The notes under the pieces are model-generated. The model ran no database searches, was not told the origin of the DNA, and worked only from the letters and a program-made list of their open reading frames with translations. Source: Liolophura sinensis (taxonomy: Eukaryota; Mollusca; Polyplacophora; Chitonida; Chitonidae). Taken from it: 64,000 nt of DNA. The position numbers were made by a program, and so were the translations under genes. The stretch spans positions 41,274 through 105,273 of the forward strand of contig NW_027018045.1 of assembly GCF_032854445.1 (NCBI RefSeq), given 5' to 3'. Shown here in pieces: positions 13,971 to 27,537 of the stretch (positions within the stretch are counted from its first letter, which is position 1; every line of letters begins with the position of its first letter).

Positions 13971-16167
13971 GTCTTCTGGGCTACCGAAGGGCACAAAACT
14001 TATAGTCAAAAGTTGAATATAGTAATGACCAGTCGCGATTGTACAGAGTACAGTGTAGCCGATTTCAATTAACAAAAAGACCAGGGAAAAATGCAAAAGT
14101 GGAAAAACTGTTCCAGTGCTGCTGGTAAGAAGGCTAATCCGACGTATTTTGTGACGAAAAATCGAATGGTGCAAACCGCGTTGATCTCCCACCAATACTT
14201 TTGGCTGTAGCGACAATTGAATGATCTTTGATGTCATAATCACGTGCCCAGCAACGGCTCTTACTCCATGGAAACCAGGGATCTTTGCAATTTTTTAACA
14301 GCTGCCGATGCCTGGCTCAATTCCGCATCTTTTGGCACCTTATAAATGTGGGTCAATGTTTAGTTGTAGTTTTTACAGCAGACTGTATCAAGTATCTTGT
14401 GTTTTTTATGTGCAAATGGTCTGGTTTTTCTACACGTAGATAAAGACATTGAGATTGTCTTGGACTTAGAAGTAAGACAATTGCTGGGTGAGTTAAATGG
14501 GCTTGACCAAAGATTTCAGGTCTTCTGGGCTACCGAAGGGCACATAACTTATAGTCAAAAGTTGAATATAGTAATGACCAGTCGCGATTGTACAGAGTAC
14601 AGTGTAGCCGATTTCAATTAACAAAAAGACCAGGTAAAAATGCAAAAGTGGAAAAACTGTTCCAGTGCTGCTGGTAAGAGGCTAATCCGACGTATTTTGT
14701 GACGAGAAATCGAATGGTGCAAACCGCGTTGCTCTCCGACCAATACTTTTGGCTGTAGTGACAATTGAATGATCATTTATGTCATAATCACGTGCCCAGC
14801 AACGGCTCTTACTCCATGGAAACCAAGGAAATTTGCAATTTTTCAACAGCTGCCGATGCCTGGCTCAATTCCGCATCTTTTGGCACCTTACTGAAGTGGG
14901 TCAGTGTTCAGTTGTACTTTTTACAGCAGACTGTATCAAGTACCTTGTGTTTTTCATGTACAAATGGTCTGGTTTTTCTACACGTAGATAAAGACATTGA
15001 GATTGTCTTGCACTTAGAAGTAAGACAATTGCTGGGTGAGGTTAAATGGGCTTAGCCAAAGATTTGACGTCTTCTGGGCTATCGAAGGGCACATAACTTA
15101 TAGTCAAAAGTTGAATATAGTAATGACCAGTCGCGATTGTACAGAGTACAGTGTAGCCGATTTCAATTAACAAAAAGACCAGGCAAAAATGCAAAAGTGG
15201 AAAAAACTGTTCCAGTGCTGCTGGTAAGAGGCTAATCCGACGTATTTTGTGACGAGAAATCGAATGGTGCAAACCGCGTTGCTCTCCGACCAATACTTTT
15301 GGCTGTAGTGACAAATGAATGATCATTTATGTCATAATCACGTGCCCAGCAACGGCTCTTACTCCATGGAAACCAGGGAAATTTGCAATTTTTCAACAGC
15401 TGCCGATGCCTGGCTCAATTCCGCATCTTTTGGCACCTTACTGAAGTGGGTCAGTGTTCAGTTGTACTTTTTACAGCAGACTGTATCAAGTACCTTGTGT
15501 TTTTTATGTACAAATGGTGTGGTTTTTCTACACGTAGATAACGACATTGAGATTGTCTTGGACTTAGAAGTAAGACAATTGCTGGGTGAGTTAAATGGGC
15601 TTAGCCCAAAGATTTCAGGTCTTCTGGGCTACCGAAGGGCACATAACTTATAGTCAAAAGTTGAATATAGTAATGACCAGTCGCGATTGTACAGAGTACA
15701 GTGTAGCCGATTTCAATTAACAAAAAGACCAGGCAAAAATGCAAAAGTGGAAAAACTGTTCCAGTGCTACTAGTAAGAGGCTAATCCGACGTATTTTGTG
15801 ACGAGAAATCGAATGGTGCAAACCGCGTTGCTCTCCGACCAATACTTTTGGCTGTAGCGACAATTAAATGATCATTTATGTCATAATCACGTGCGTAGCA
15901 ACGGCTCTTACTCCATGGAAACCAGGGAAATTTGCAATTTTTCGACAGCTGCCGATGCCTGGCTCAATTCCGCATCTTTTGGCACCTTACTGCAGTGGGT
16001 CAGTGTTCAGTTGTACTTTTTACAGCGGACTGTATCAAGTACCTTGTGTTTTTTATGTACAAATGGTGTGGTTTTTCTACACGTAGATAAAGACATTGAG
16101 ATTGTCTTGCACTTAGAAGTAAGACAATTGCTGGGTGAGTTAAATGAGCTTGGCCCAAAGATTTCAG
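13971..16167 (+). repeat. Four-unit tandem duplication, copy 1
   Basis: Unit starts inside are 14217, 14765, 15315 and 15864. Rare shared variants tie this block to the next 2,197 bp: GCACAAAACTTAT (13991 and 16188), CCAGGGAAAAATG, ATGATCTTTG, TATGTGCAAATGG, GGGCTATCGAAGG (15075 and 17275) and AAATGAGCTTGG (16143 and 18340). The left breakpoint lies after 13970, the last base at which the flanks differ, and before the first rare variant at 13997. Confidence 0.85.
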
Positions 16168-18364
16168 GTCTTCTGGGCTACCGAAGGGCACAAAACTTAT
16201 AGTCAAAAGTTGAATATAGTAATGACCAGTCGCGATTGTACAGAGTACAGTGTAGCCGATTTCAATTAACAAAAAGACCAGGGAAAAATGCAAAAGTGGA
16301 AAAACTGTTCCAGTGCTGCTGGTAAGAGGCTAATCCGACGTATTTTGTGACGAAAAATCGAATGGTGCAAACCGCGTTGATCTCCCACCAATACTTTTGG
16401 CTGTAGCGACAATTGAATGATCTTTGATGTCATAATCACGTGCCCAGCAACGGCTCTTACTCCATGGAAACCAGGGATCTTTGCAATTTTTTAACAGCTG
16501 CCGATGCCTGGCTCAATTCCGCATCTTTTGGCACCTTATAAATGTGGGTCAATGTTTAGTTGTAGTTTTTACAGCAGACTGTATCAAGTATCTTGTGTTT
16601 TTTATGTGCAAATGGTCTGGTTTTTCTACACGTAGATAAAGACATTGAGATTGTCTTGGACTTAGAAGTAAGACAATTGCTGGGTGAGTTAAATGGGCTT
16701 GACCCAAAGATTTCAGGTCTTCTGGGCTACCGAAGGGCACATAACTTATAGTCAAAAGTTGAATATAGTAATGACCAGTCGCGATTGTACAGAGTACAGT
16801 GTAGCCGATTTCAATTAACAAAAAGACCAGGTAAAAATGCAAAAGTGGAAAAACTGTTCCATTGCTGCTGGTAAGAGGCTAATCCGACGTATTTTGTGAC
16901 GAGAAATCGAATGGTGCAAACCGCGTTGCTCTCCGACCAATACTTTTGCCTGTAGTGACAATTGAATGATCATTTATGTCATAATCACGTGCCCAGCAAC
17001 GGCTCTTACTCCATGGAAACCAAGGAAATTTGCAATTTTTCAACAGCTGCCGATGCCTGGCTCAATTCCGCATCTTTTGGCACCTTACTGAAGTGGGTCA
17101 GTGTTCAGTTGTACTTTTTACAGCAGACTGTATCAAGTACCTTGTGTTTTTTCATGTACAAATGGTCTGGTTTTTCTACACGTAGATAAAGACATTGAGA
17201 TTGTCTTGCACTTAGAAGTAAGACAATTGCTGGGTGAGTTAAATGGGCTTAGCCCAAAGATTTGACGTCTTCTGGGCTATCGAAGGGCACATAACTTATA
17301 GTCAAAAGTTGAATATAGTAATGACCAGTCGCGATTGTACAGAGTACAGTGTAGCCGATTTCAATTAACAAAAAGACCAGGCAAAAATGCAAAAGTGGAA
17401 AAACTGTTCCAGTGCTGCTGGTAAGAGGCTAATCCGACGTATTTTGTGACGAGAAATCGAATGGTGCAAACCGCGTTGCTCTCCGACCAATACTTTTGGC
17501 TGTAGTGACAAATGAATGATCATTTATGTCATAATCACGTGCCCAGCAACGGCTCTTACTCCATGGAAACCAGGGAAATTTGCAATTTTTCAACAGCTGC
17601 CGATGCCTGGCTCAATTCCGCATCTTTTGGCACCTTACTGAAGTGGGTCAGTGTTCAGTTGTACTTTTTACAGCAGACTGTATCAAGTACCTTGTGTTTT
17701 TTATGTACAAATGGTGTGGTTTTTCTACACGTAGATAACGACATTGAGATTGTCTTGGACTTAGAAGTAAGACAATTGCTGGGTGAGTTAAATGGGCTTA
17801 GCCCAAAGATTTCAGGTCTTCTGGGCTACCGAAGGGCACATAACTTATAGTCAAAAGTTGAATATAGTAATGACCAGTCGCGATTGTACAGAGTACAGTG
17901 TAGCCGATTTCAATTAACAAAAAGACCAGGCAAAAATGCAAAAGTGGAAAAACTGTTCCAGTGCTACTAGTAAGAGGCTAATCCGACGTATTTTGTGACG
18001 AGAAATCGAATGGTGCAAACCGCGTTGCTCTCCGACCAATACTTTTGGCTGTAGCGACAATTAAATGATCATTTATGTCATAATCACGTGCGTAGCAACG
18101 GCTCTTACTCCATGGAAACCAGGGAAATTTGCAATTTTTCGACAGCTGCCGATGCCTGGCTCAATTCCGCATCTTTTGGCACCTTACTGCAGTGGGTCAG
18201 TGTTCAGTTGTACTTTTTACAGCGGACTGTATCAAGTACCTTGTGTTTTTTATGTACAAATGGTGTGGTTTTTCTACACGTAGATAAAGACATTGAGATT
18301 GTCTTGCACTTAGAAGTAAGACAATTGCTGGGTGAGTTAAATGAGCTTGGCCCAAAGATTTCAG
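16168..18364 (+). repeat. Four-unit tandem duplication, copy 2
   Basis: Unit starts are 16413, 16962, 17512 and 18061. The block is nearly identical to copy 1 and directly abuts it. The visible differences are mostly one-base changes: an extra A in copy 1 near 14130, a missing C near 14508, and TTGCCTGTAG against TTGGCTGTAG near 16945. The right end is fixed by the return of GCACATAAC instead of GCACAAAAC near 18390. Confidence 0.85.
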
Positions 18365-19707
18365 GTCTTCTGGGCTACCGAAGGGCACATAACTTATAGT
18401 CAAAAGTTGAATATAGTAATGACCAGTCGCTATTGTACAGAGTACAGTGTAGCCGATTTCAATTAACAAAAAGACCAGGTAAAAATGCAAAAGTGGAAAA
18501 ACTGTTCCAGTGCTGCTGGTAAGAGGCTAATCCGACGTATTTTGTGACGAGAAATCGAATGGTGCAAACCGCGTTGCTCTCCGACCAATACTTTTGGCTG
18601 TAGTGACAATTGAATGATCATTTATGTCATAATCACGTGCCCAGCAACGGCTCTTACTCCATGGAAACCAAGGAAATTTGCAATTTTTCAACAGCTGCCG
18701 ATGCCTGGCTCAATTCCGCATCTTTTGGCACCTTACTGAAGTGGGTCAGTGTTCAGTTGTACTTTTTACAGCAGACTGTATCAAGTACCTTGTGTTTTTT
18801 ATGTACAAATGGTGTGGTTTTTCTACACGTAGATAACGACATTGAGATTGTCTTGGACTTAGAAGTAAGACAATTGCTGGGTGAGTTAAATGGGCTTAGC
18901 CCTAAAATTTCATGTCTTCTGGGCTACCGAAGGGCACATAACTTATAGTCAAAAGTTGAATATAGTAATGACCAGTCGCGATTGTACAGAGTACAGTGTA
19001 GCCGATTTCAATTAACAAAAAGACCAGGCAAAAATGCAAAAGTGGAAAAACTGTTCCAGTGCTACTAGTAAGAGGCTAATCCGACGTATTTTGTGACGAG
19101 AAATCGAATGGTGCAAACCGCGTTGCTCTCCGACCAATACTTTTGGCTGTAGCGACAATTAAATGATCATTTATGTCATAATCACGTGCGTAGCAACGGC
19201 TCTTACTCCATGGAAACCAGGGAAAATTGCAATTTTTCGACAGCTGCCGATGCCTGGCTCAATTCCGAATCTTTTGGCACCTTACTGAAGTGGGTCAGTG
19301 TTTAGTTGTACTTTTTACAGCGGACTGTATCAAGTACCTTGTGTTTTTTATGTACAAATGGTGTGGTTTTTCTACACGTAGATAAAGACATTGAGATTGT
19401 CTTGCACTTAGAAGTAAGGCAATTGCTGGGTGAGTTAAATGGGCTTAGCCCAAAGATTTCAGGTCTTCTGGGCTACCGAAGGGCACATAACTTATAGTCA
19501 AAAGTTGAATATAGTAATGACCAGTCGCGATTGTACAGAGTACAGTGTAGCCGATTTCAATTAACAAAAAGACCAGGCAAAAATGCAAAAGTGGAAAAAC
19601 TGTTCCAGTGCTGCTGGTAAGAGGCTAATCCGACGTATTTTGTGACGAGAAATCGAATGGTGCAAACCGCGTTGCTCTCCGACCAATACTTTTGGCTGTA
19701 GTGACAA
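18365..19707 (+). repeat. Mixed satellite units, including a hybrid
   Basis: The segment holds the end of the unit at 18061 and the units at 18610 and 19159. The unit at 18610 is a mosaic. Its left half carries AAACCAAGG, like the unit at 16962, and its right half carries the GATAACGAC variant, like the unit at 17512. This fits an exchange within a unit. Confidence 0.7.
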
Positions 19708-22047
19708 ATGAATGATCATTTATGTCATAATCACGTGCCCAGCAACGGCTCTTACTCCATGGAAATCAGGGAAATTTGCAATTTTTCAACAGCTGCCGAT
19801 GCCTGGCTCAATTCCGCATCTTTTGGCACTTTACTGAAGTGGGTCAGTGTTCAGTTGTACTTTTTACAGCAGGACTGTATCAAGTACCTTGTGTTTTTTA
19901 TGTACAAATGGTGTGGTTTTTCTACACGTAGATAACGACATTGAGATTGTCTTGGACTTAAAAGTAAGACAATTCCTGGGTGAGTTAAATGGGCTTAGCC
20001 CAAAAATTTCAGGTCTTCTGGGCTACCGAAGGGCACATAACTTATAGTCAAAAGTTGAATATAGTAATGACCAGTCGCGATTGTACAGAGTACAGTGTAG
20101 CCGGTTTCAATTAACAAAAAGACCAGGCAAAAATGCAAAAGTGGAAAAACTGTTCCAGTGCTACTAGTAAGAGGCTAATCCGACGTATTTTGTGACGAGA
20201 AATCGAATGGTGCAAACCGCGTTGCTCTCCGACCAATACTTTTGGCTGTAGCGACAATTGAATGATCATTTATGTCATAATCACGTACCCAGCAACGGCT
20301 CTTACTCCATGGAAACCAGGGATATTTGCAATTTTTTAACAGCTGCCGATGCCTGGCCCAACTCCGCATCTTTTGGCACCTTATAAATGTGGGCCAGTGT
20401 TTAGTTGTAGTTTTTACAGCAGATTGTATCAAGTACCTTGTGTTTTTTATGTACAAATGGTGTGGTTTTTCTACACGTAGATAACGACATTGAGATTGTC
20501 TTGGACTTAGAAGTAAGACAATTGCTGGGTGATTTAAATGGGCTTAGCCCAAAAATTTCAGGTCTTCTGGGCTACCGAAGGGCACATAACTTATAGTCAA
20601 AAGTTGAATATAGTAATGACCAGTCGCGATTGTACAGAGTACAGTGTAGCCGATTTCAATTAACAAAAAGACCAGGCAAAAATGCAAAAGTGGAAAAACT
20701 GTTCCAGTGCTACTAGTAAGAGGCTAATCCGACGTATTTTGTGACGAGAAATCGAATGGTGCAAACCGCGTTGCTCTCCCACCAATACTTTTGGCTGTAG
20801 CGACAATTAAATGATCATTTATGTCATAATCACGTGCGTAGCAACGGCTCTTACTCCATGGAAACCAGGGAAATTTGCAATTTTTCGACAGCTGCCGATG
20901 CCTGGCTCAATTCCGAATCTTTTGGCACCTTACTGAAGTGGGTCAGTGTTCAGTTGTACTTTTTACAGCGGACTGTATCAAGTACCTTGTGTTTTTTATG
21001 TACAAATGGTGTGGTTTTTCTACACGTAGATAAAGACATTGAGATTGTCTTGCACTTAGAAGTAAGGCAATTGCTGGGTGAGTTAAATGGGCTTAGCCCA
21101 AAGATTTCAGGTCTTCTGGGCTACCGAAGGGCACATAACTTATAGTCAAAAGTTGAATATAGTAATGACCAGTCGCGATTGTACAGAGTACAGTGTAGCC
21201 GGTTTCAATTAACAAAAAGACCAGGCAAAAATGCAAAAGTGGAAAAACTGTTCCAGTGCTACTAGTAAGAGGCTAATCCGACGTATTTTGTGACGAGAAA
21301 TCGAATGGTGCAAACCGCGTTGCTCTCCGACCAATACTTTTGGCTGTAGTGACAATTGAATGATCATTTATGTCATAATCACGTGCCCAGCAACGGCTCT
21401 TACTCCATGGAAACCACGGATATTTGCAATTTTTTAACAGCTGCCTATGCCTGGCCCAATTCCGCATCTTTTGGCACCTTATAAATGTGGGCCAGTGTTT
21501 AGTTGTAGTTTTTACAGCAGACTGTATCAAGTACCTTGTGTTTTTTATGTACAAATGGTCTGGTTTTTCTACACGTAGATAACGACATTGAGATTGTCTT
21601 GGACTTAGAAGTAAGACAATTGCTGGGTGAGTTAAATGGGCTTGGCCCAAAGATTTCAGGTCTTCTGGGCTACCGAAGGGCACATAACTTATAGTTAAAA
21701 GTTGAATATAGTAATGACCAGTCGCGATTGTACAGAGTACTGTGTAACCGGTTTCAATTAACAAAAAGACCAGGCAAAAATGCAAAAGTGGAAAAACTGT
21801 TCCAGTGCTACTAGTAAGAGGCTAATCCGACGTATTTTGTGACGAAAAATCGAATGGTGCAAACCGCGTTGCTCTCCGACCAATACTTTTGACTGTAGTG
21901 ACAATTGAATGATCATTTATGTCATAATCACGTGCACCGCAACGGCTCTTACTCCATGGAAACCGGGGAAATGTGCAATTTTTTAACAGCTGCCGATACC
22001 TGGCTCAATTCCGCATCTTTTGGCACCTTATTCACGTGGGTCTGTGG

Positions 22048-24792
22048 TCAGTTGTACTTTTTACAGCAGACTGTATCAAGTATCTTGTGTTTTTTATGTA
22101 CAAATGGTCTGGTTTTTCTACACGTAGATAAAGACATTAAGATTGTCTTGGACTTAGAAGTAAGACAATTTCTGGGTGAGTTAAATGGGCTTAGCCCAAA
22201 GATTTCAGGTCTTCTGGGCTACCGAAGGGCACAAAACATATAGTAAAAAGTTGAATATAGTAATGACCAGTCGCGATTGTACAGAGTACAGTGTAGCCGA
22301 TTTCAATTAACAAAAAGACCAGGCAAAAATGCAAAAGTAGAAAAACTGTTCCAGTGCTGCTGGTAAGAGGCTAATCCGACGTATTTTGTGACGAGAAATC
22401 GAATGGTGCAAACCGCGTTGCTCTCCGACCAATACTTTTGGCTGTAGCGACAATTGAATGATCATTTATGTCATAATCACGTGCGTAGCAACGGCTCTTA
22501 CTCCTTGGAAACCAGGGAAATTTGCAATTTTTCAACAGCTGCCGATGCCTGGCCAAATTCCGCATCTTTTGGCACCTTATAAATGTGGGTCAGTGTTCAG
22601 TTGTACTTTTTACAGCAGACTGTATCAAGTACCTTGTGTTTTTCATGTTCAAAAGGTGTGGTTTTTCTACACGTAGATAAAGACATTGAGATTGTCTTGC
22701 ACTTAGAAGTAAGGCAATTGCTGGGTGAGTTAAATGGGCTTAGCCCAAAGATTTCAGGTCTTCTGGGCTACCGAAGGGCACATAACTTATAGTCAAAAGT
22801 TGAATATAGTAATGACCAGTCGCGATTGTACAGAGTACAGTGTAGCTGATTTCAATTAACAAAAAGACCAGGCAAAAATGCAAAAGTGGAAAAACTGTTC
22901 CAGTGCTGCTGGTAAGAGGCTAATCCGACGTATTTTGTGACGAGAAATCGAATGGTGCAAACGGCGTTGCTCTCCGACCAATACTTTTGGCTGTAGCGAC
23001 AATTGAATGATCATTTATGTCATAATCACGTGCGTAGCAACGGCTCTTACTCCTTGGAAACCAGGGAAATTTGCAATTTTTCAACAGCTGCCGATGCCTG
23101 GCCAAATTCCGCATCTTTTGGCACCTTATAAATGTGGGTCAGTGTTCAGTTGTACTTTTTACAGCAGACTGTATCAAGTACCTTGTGTTTTTTATGTACA
23201 AATGGTGTGGTTTTTCTACACGTAGATAAAGACATTGAGATTGTCTTGCACTTAGAAGTAAGGCAATTGCTGGGTGAGTTAAATGGGCTTAGCCCAAAGA
23301 TTTGACGTCTTCTGGGCTACCGAAGGGCACATAACTTATAGTCAAAAGTTGAATATAGTAATGACCAGTCGCGATTGTACAGAGTACAGTGTAGCCGGTT
23401 TCAATTAACAAAAAGACCAGGCAAAAATGCAAAAGTGGAAAAACTGTTCCAGTGCTACTAGTAAGAGGCTAATCCGACGTATTTTGTGACGAGAAATCGA
23501 ATGGTGCAATCCGCGGTGCTCTCCGACCAATACTTTTGGCTGTAGTGACAATAGAATGATCATTTATGTCATAATCACGTGCCCAGCAACGGCTCTTACT
23601 CCATGGAAACCAGGGAAATTTGCAATTTGTCAACAGCTGCCGATGCCTGGCTCAATTCCGAATCTTTTGGCACCTTACTGAAGTGGGTCAGTGTTCAGTT
23701 GTACTTTTTACAGCAGACTGTATCAAGTACCATGTGTTTTTTATGTACAAATGGTGTGGTTTTTCTACACGTAGATAAAAACATTGAGATTGTCTTGGAC
23801 TTAGAAGTAAGACAATTGCTGGGTGAGTTAAATGGGCTTGGCCCAAAGATTTCAGGTCTTCTGGGCTACCGAAGGGCACATAACTTATAGTCAAAAGTTG
23901 AATATAGTAATGACCAGTCGCGATTGTACAGAGTACAGTGTAGCCGATTTCAATTAACAAAAAGACCAGGTAAAAATGCAAACGTGGAAAAACTGTTCCA
24001 GTGCTGCTGGTAAGAGGCTAATTCGACGTATTTTGTGACGAGAAATCGAATGGTGCAAACCGCGTTGCTCTCCGACCAATACTTTTGCCTATAGTGACAA
24101 TTGAATGATCATTTATGTCATAATCACGTGTCCAGCAACGGCTCTTATTCCATGGAAACCAGGGAAATTTGCAATTTTTCAACAGCTGCCGATGCCTGGC
24201 TCAATTCCGCATCTTTTGGCACCTTACTGAAGTGGGTCAGTGTTCAGTTGTACTTTTTACAGCAGACTGTATCAATTACCTTGTATTTTTCACGTACAAA
24301 TGGTGTGGTTTTTCTACACGTAGATAAAGACATTGAGATTGTCTTGCACTTAGAAGTAAGACAATTGCTGGGTGAGTTAAATGGGCTTAGCCCAAAGATT
24401 TCAGGTCTTCTGGGCTACCGAAGGGCACATAACTTATAGTCAAAAGTTGAATATAGTAATGACCAGTCGCGATTGTACAGAGTACAGTGTAGCCGGTTTC
24501 AATTAACAAAAAGACCAGGCAAAAATGCAAAAGTGGAAAAACTGTTCCAGTGCTGCTGGTAAGAGGCTAATCCGACGTATTTTGTGACGAGAAATCGAAT
24601 GGTGCAAACCGCGTTGCTCTCCCACCAAAACTTTTGGCTGTAGTGACAATTGAATGATCATTTATGTCATAATCACGTGCCCAGCAACGGCTCTTACTCC
24701 ATGGAAACCAGGGAAATTTGCAATTTTTCAACAGCTGCCGATGCCTGGCTCAATTCCGCATCTTTTGGCACCTTACTGAAGTGGGTCAGTGT
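22048..24792 (+). repeat. Five-unit (2,745 bp) tandem duplication, copy A
   Basis: This block and the next 2,745 bp share every rare variant I checked: AGTATCTTGTG, GACATTAAG, GCACAAAACATATAG, AAAAGTAGAAAAAC, TACTCCTTGG, CATGTTCAAAAGG, GTAGCTGATTTC, CAAACGGCG, CAATCCGCGG, AGTACCATGTG and TTGCCTATAG. I saw no differences between the copies. The left breakpoint lies between 22048 and 22082. The near-identity suggests a very recent event or an assembly duplication. Confidence 0.9.
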
Positions 24793-27537
24793 TCAGTTGT
24801 ACTTTTTACAGCAGACTGTATCAAGTATCTTGTGTTTTTTATGTACAAATGGTCTGGTTTTTCTACACGTAGATAAAGACATTAAGATTGTCTTGGACTT
24901 AGAAGTAAGACAATTTCTGGGTGAGTTAAATGGGCTTAGCCCAAAGATTTCAGGTCTTCTGGGCTACCGAAGGGCACAAAACATATAGTAAAAAGTTGAA
25001 TATAGTAATGACCAGTCGCGATTGTACAGAGTACAGTGTAGCCGATTTCAATTAACAAAAAGACCAGGCAAAAATGCAAAAGTAGAAAAACTGTTCCAGT
25101 GCTGCTGGTAAGAGGCTAATCCGACGTATTTTGTGACGAGAAATCGAATGGTGCAAACCGCGTTGCTCTCCGACCAATACTTTTGGCTGTAGCGACAATT
25201 GAATGATCATTTATGTCATAATCACGTGCGTAGCAACGGCTCTTACTCCTTGGAAACCAGGGAAATTTGCAATTTTTCAACAGCTGCCGATGCCTGGCCA
25301 AATTCCGCATCTTTTGGCACCTTATAAATGTGGGTCAGTGTTCAGTTGTACTTTTTACAGCAGACTGTATCAAGTACCTTGTGTTTTTCATGTTCAAAAG
25401 GTGTGGTTTTTCTACACGTAGATAAAGACATTGAGATTGTCTTGCACTTAGAAGTAAGGCAATTGCTGGGTGAGTTAAATGGGCTTAGCCCAAAGATTTC
25501 AGGTCTTCTGGGCTACCGAAGGGCACATAACTTATAGTCAAAAGTTGAATATAGTAATGACCAGTCGCGATTGTACAGAGTACAGTGTAGCTGATTTCAA
25601 TTAACAAAAAGACCAGGCAAAAATGCAAAAGTGGAAAAACTGTTCCAGTGCTGCTGGTAAGAGGCTAATCCGACGTATTTTGTGACGAGAAATCGAATGG
25701 TGCAAACGGCGTTGCTCTCCGACCAATACTTTTGGCTGTAGCGACAATTGAATGATCATTTATGTCATAATCACGTGCGTAGCAACGGCTCTTACTCCTT
25801 GGAAACCAGGGAAATTTGCAATTTTTCAACAGCTGCCGATGCCTGGCCAAATTCCGCATCTTTTGGCACCTTATAAATGTGGGTCAGTGTTCAGTTGTAC
25901 TTTTTACAGCAGACTGTATCAAGTACCTTGTGTTTTTTATGTACAAATGGTGTGGTTTTTCTACACGTAGATAAAGACATTGAGATTGTCTTGCACTTAG
26001 AAGTAAGGCAATTGCTGGGTGAGTTAAATGGGCTTAGCCCAAAGATTTGACGTCTTCTGGGCTACCGAAGGGCACATAACTTATAGTCAAAAGTTGAATA
26101 TAGTAATGACCAGTCGCGATTGTACAGAGTACAGTGTAGCCGGTTTCAATTAACAAAAAGACCAGGCAAAAATGCAAAAGTGGAAAAACTGTTCCAGTGC
26201 TACTAGTAAGAGGCTAATCCGACGTATTTTGTGACGAGAAATCGAATGGTGCAATCCGCGGTGCTCTCCGACCAATACTTTTGGCTGTAGTGACAATAGA
26301 ATGATCATTTATGTCATAATCACGTGCCCAGCAACGGCTCTTACTCCATGGAAACCAGGGAAATTTGCAATTTGTCAACAGCTGCCGATGCCTGGCTCAA
26401 TTCCGAATCTTTTGGCACCTTACTGAAGTGGGTCAGTGTTCAGTTGTACTTTTTACAGCAGACTGTATCAAGTACCATGTGTTTTTTATGTACAAATGGT
26501 GTGGTTTTTCTACACGTAGATAAAAACATTGAGATTGTCTTGGACTTAGAAGTAAGACAATTGCTGGGTGAGTTAAATGGGCTTGGCCCAAAGATTTCAG
26601 GTCTTCTGGGCTACCGAAGGGCACATAACTTATAGTCAAAAGTTGAATATAGTAATGACCAGTCGCGATTGTACAGAGTACAGTGTAGCCGATTTCAATT
26701 AACAAAAAGACCAGGTAAAAATGCAAACGTGGAAAAACTGTTCCAGTGCTGCTGGTAAGAGGCTAATTCGACGTATTTTGTGACGAGAAATCGAATGGTG
26801 CAAACCGCGTTGCTCTCCGACCAATACTTTTGCCTATAGTGACAATTGAATGATCATTTATGTCATAATCACGTGTCCAGCAACGGCTCTTATTCCATGG
26901 AAACCAGGGAAATTTGCAATTTTTCAACAGCTGCCGATGCCTGGCTCAATTCCGCATCTTTTGGCACCTTACTGAAGTGGGTCAGTGTTCAGTTGTACTT
27001 TTTACAGCAGACTGTATCAATTACCTTGTATTTTTCACGTACAAATGGTGTGGTTTTTCTACACGTAGATAAAGACATTGAGATTGTCTTGCACTTAGAA
27101 GTAAGACAATTGCTGGGTGAGTTAAATGGGCTTAGCCCAAAGATTTCAGGTCTTCTGGGCTACCGAAGGGCACATAACTTATAGTCAAAAGTTGAATATA
27201 GTAATGACCAGTCGCGATTGTACAGAGTACAGTGTAGCCGGTTTCAATTAACAAAAAGACCAGGCAAAAATGCAAAAGTGGAAAAACTGTTCCAGTGCTG
27301 CTGGTAAGAGGCTAATCCGACGTATTTTGTGACGAGAAATCGAATGGTGCAAACCGCGTTGCTCTCCCACCAAAACTTTTGGCTGTAGTGACAATTGAAT
27401 GATCATTTATGTCATAATCACGTGCCCAGCAACGGCTCTTACTCCATGGAAACCAGGGAAATTTGCAATTTTTCAACAGCTGCCGATGCCTGGCTCAATT
27501 CCGCATCTTTTGGCACCTTACTGAAGTGGGTCAGTGT
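24793..27537 (+). repeat. Five-unit (2,745 bp) tandem duplication, copy B
   Basis: Direct tandem copy of the preceding block. The unit at 24650 is the junction hybrid: its left half resembles the unit at 27395 and its right half resembles the unit at 21905. The block ends between 27537 and 27572, where AGTACCTTG replaces AGTATCTTG. The same five-unit sequence occurs a third time at about 29734-32478. Confidence 0.9.

Noticed and set aside
21273-21785. 170-codon minus-strand open frame, the longest in the window
   Set aside because: It is the fusion of two shorter antisense frames found separately in other units, where stops interrupt them. There is no domain or composition suggesting a protein.
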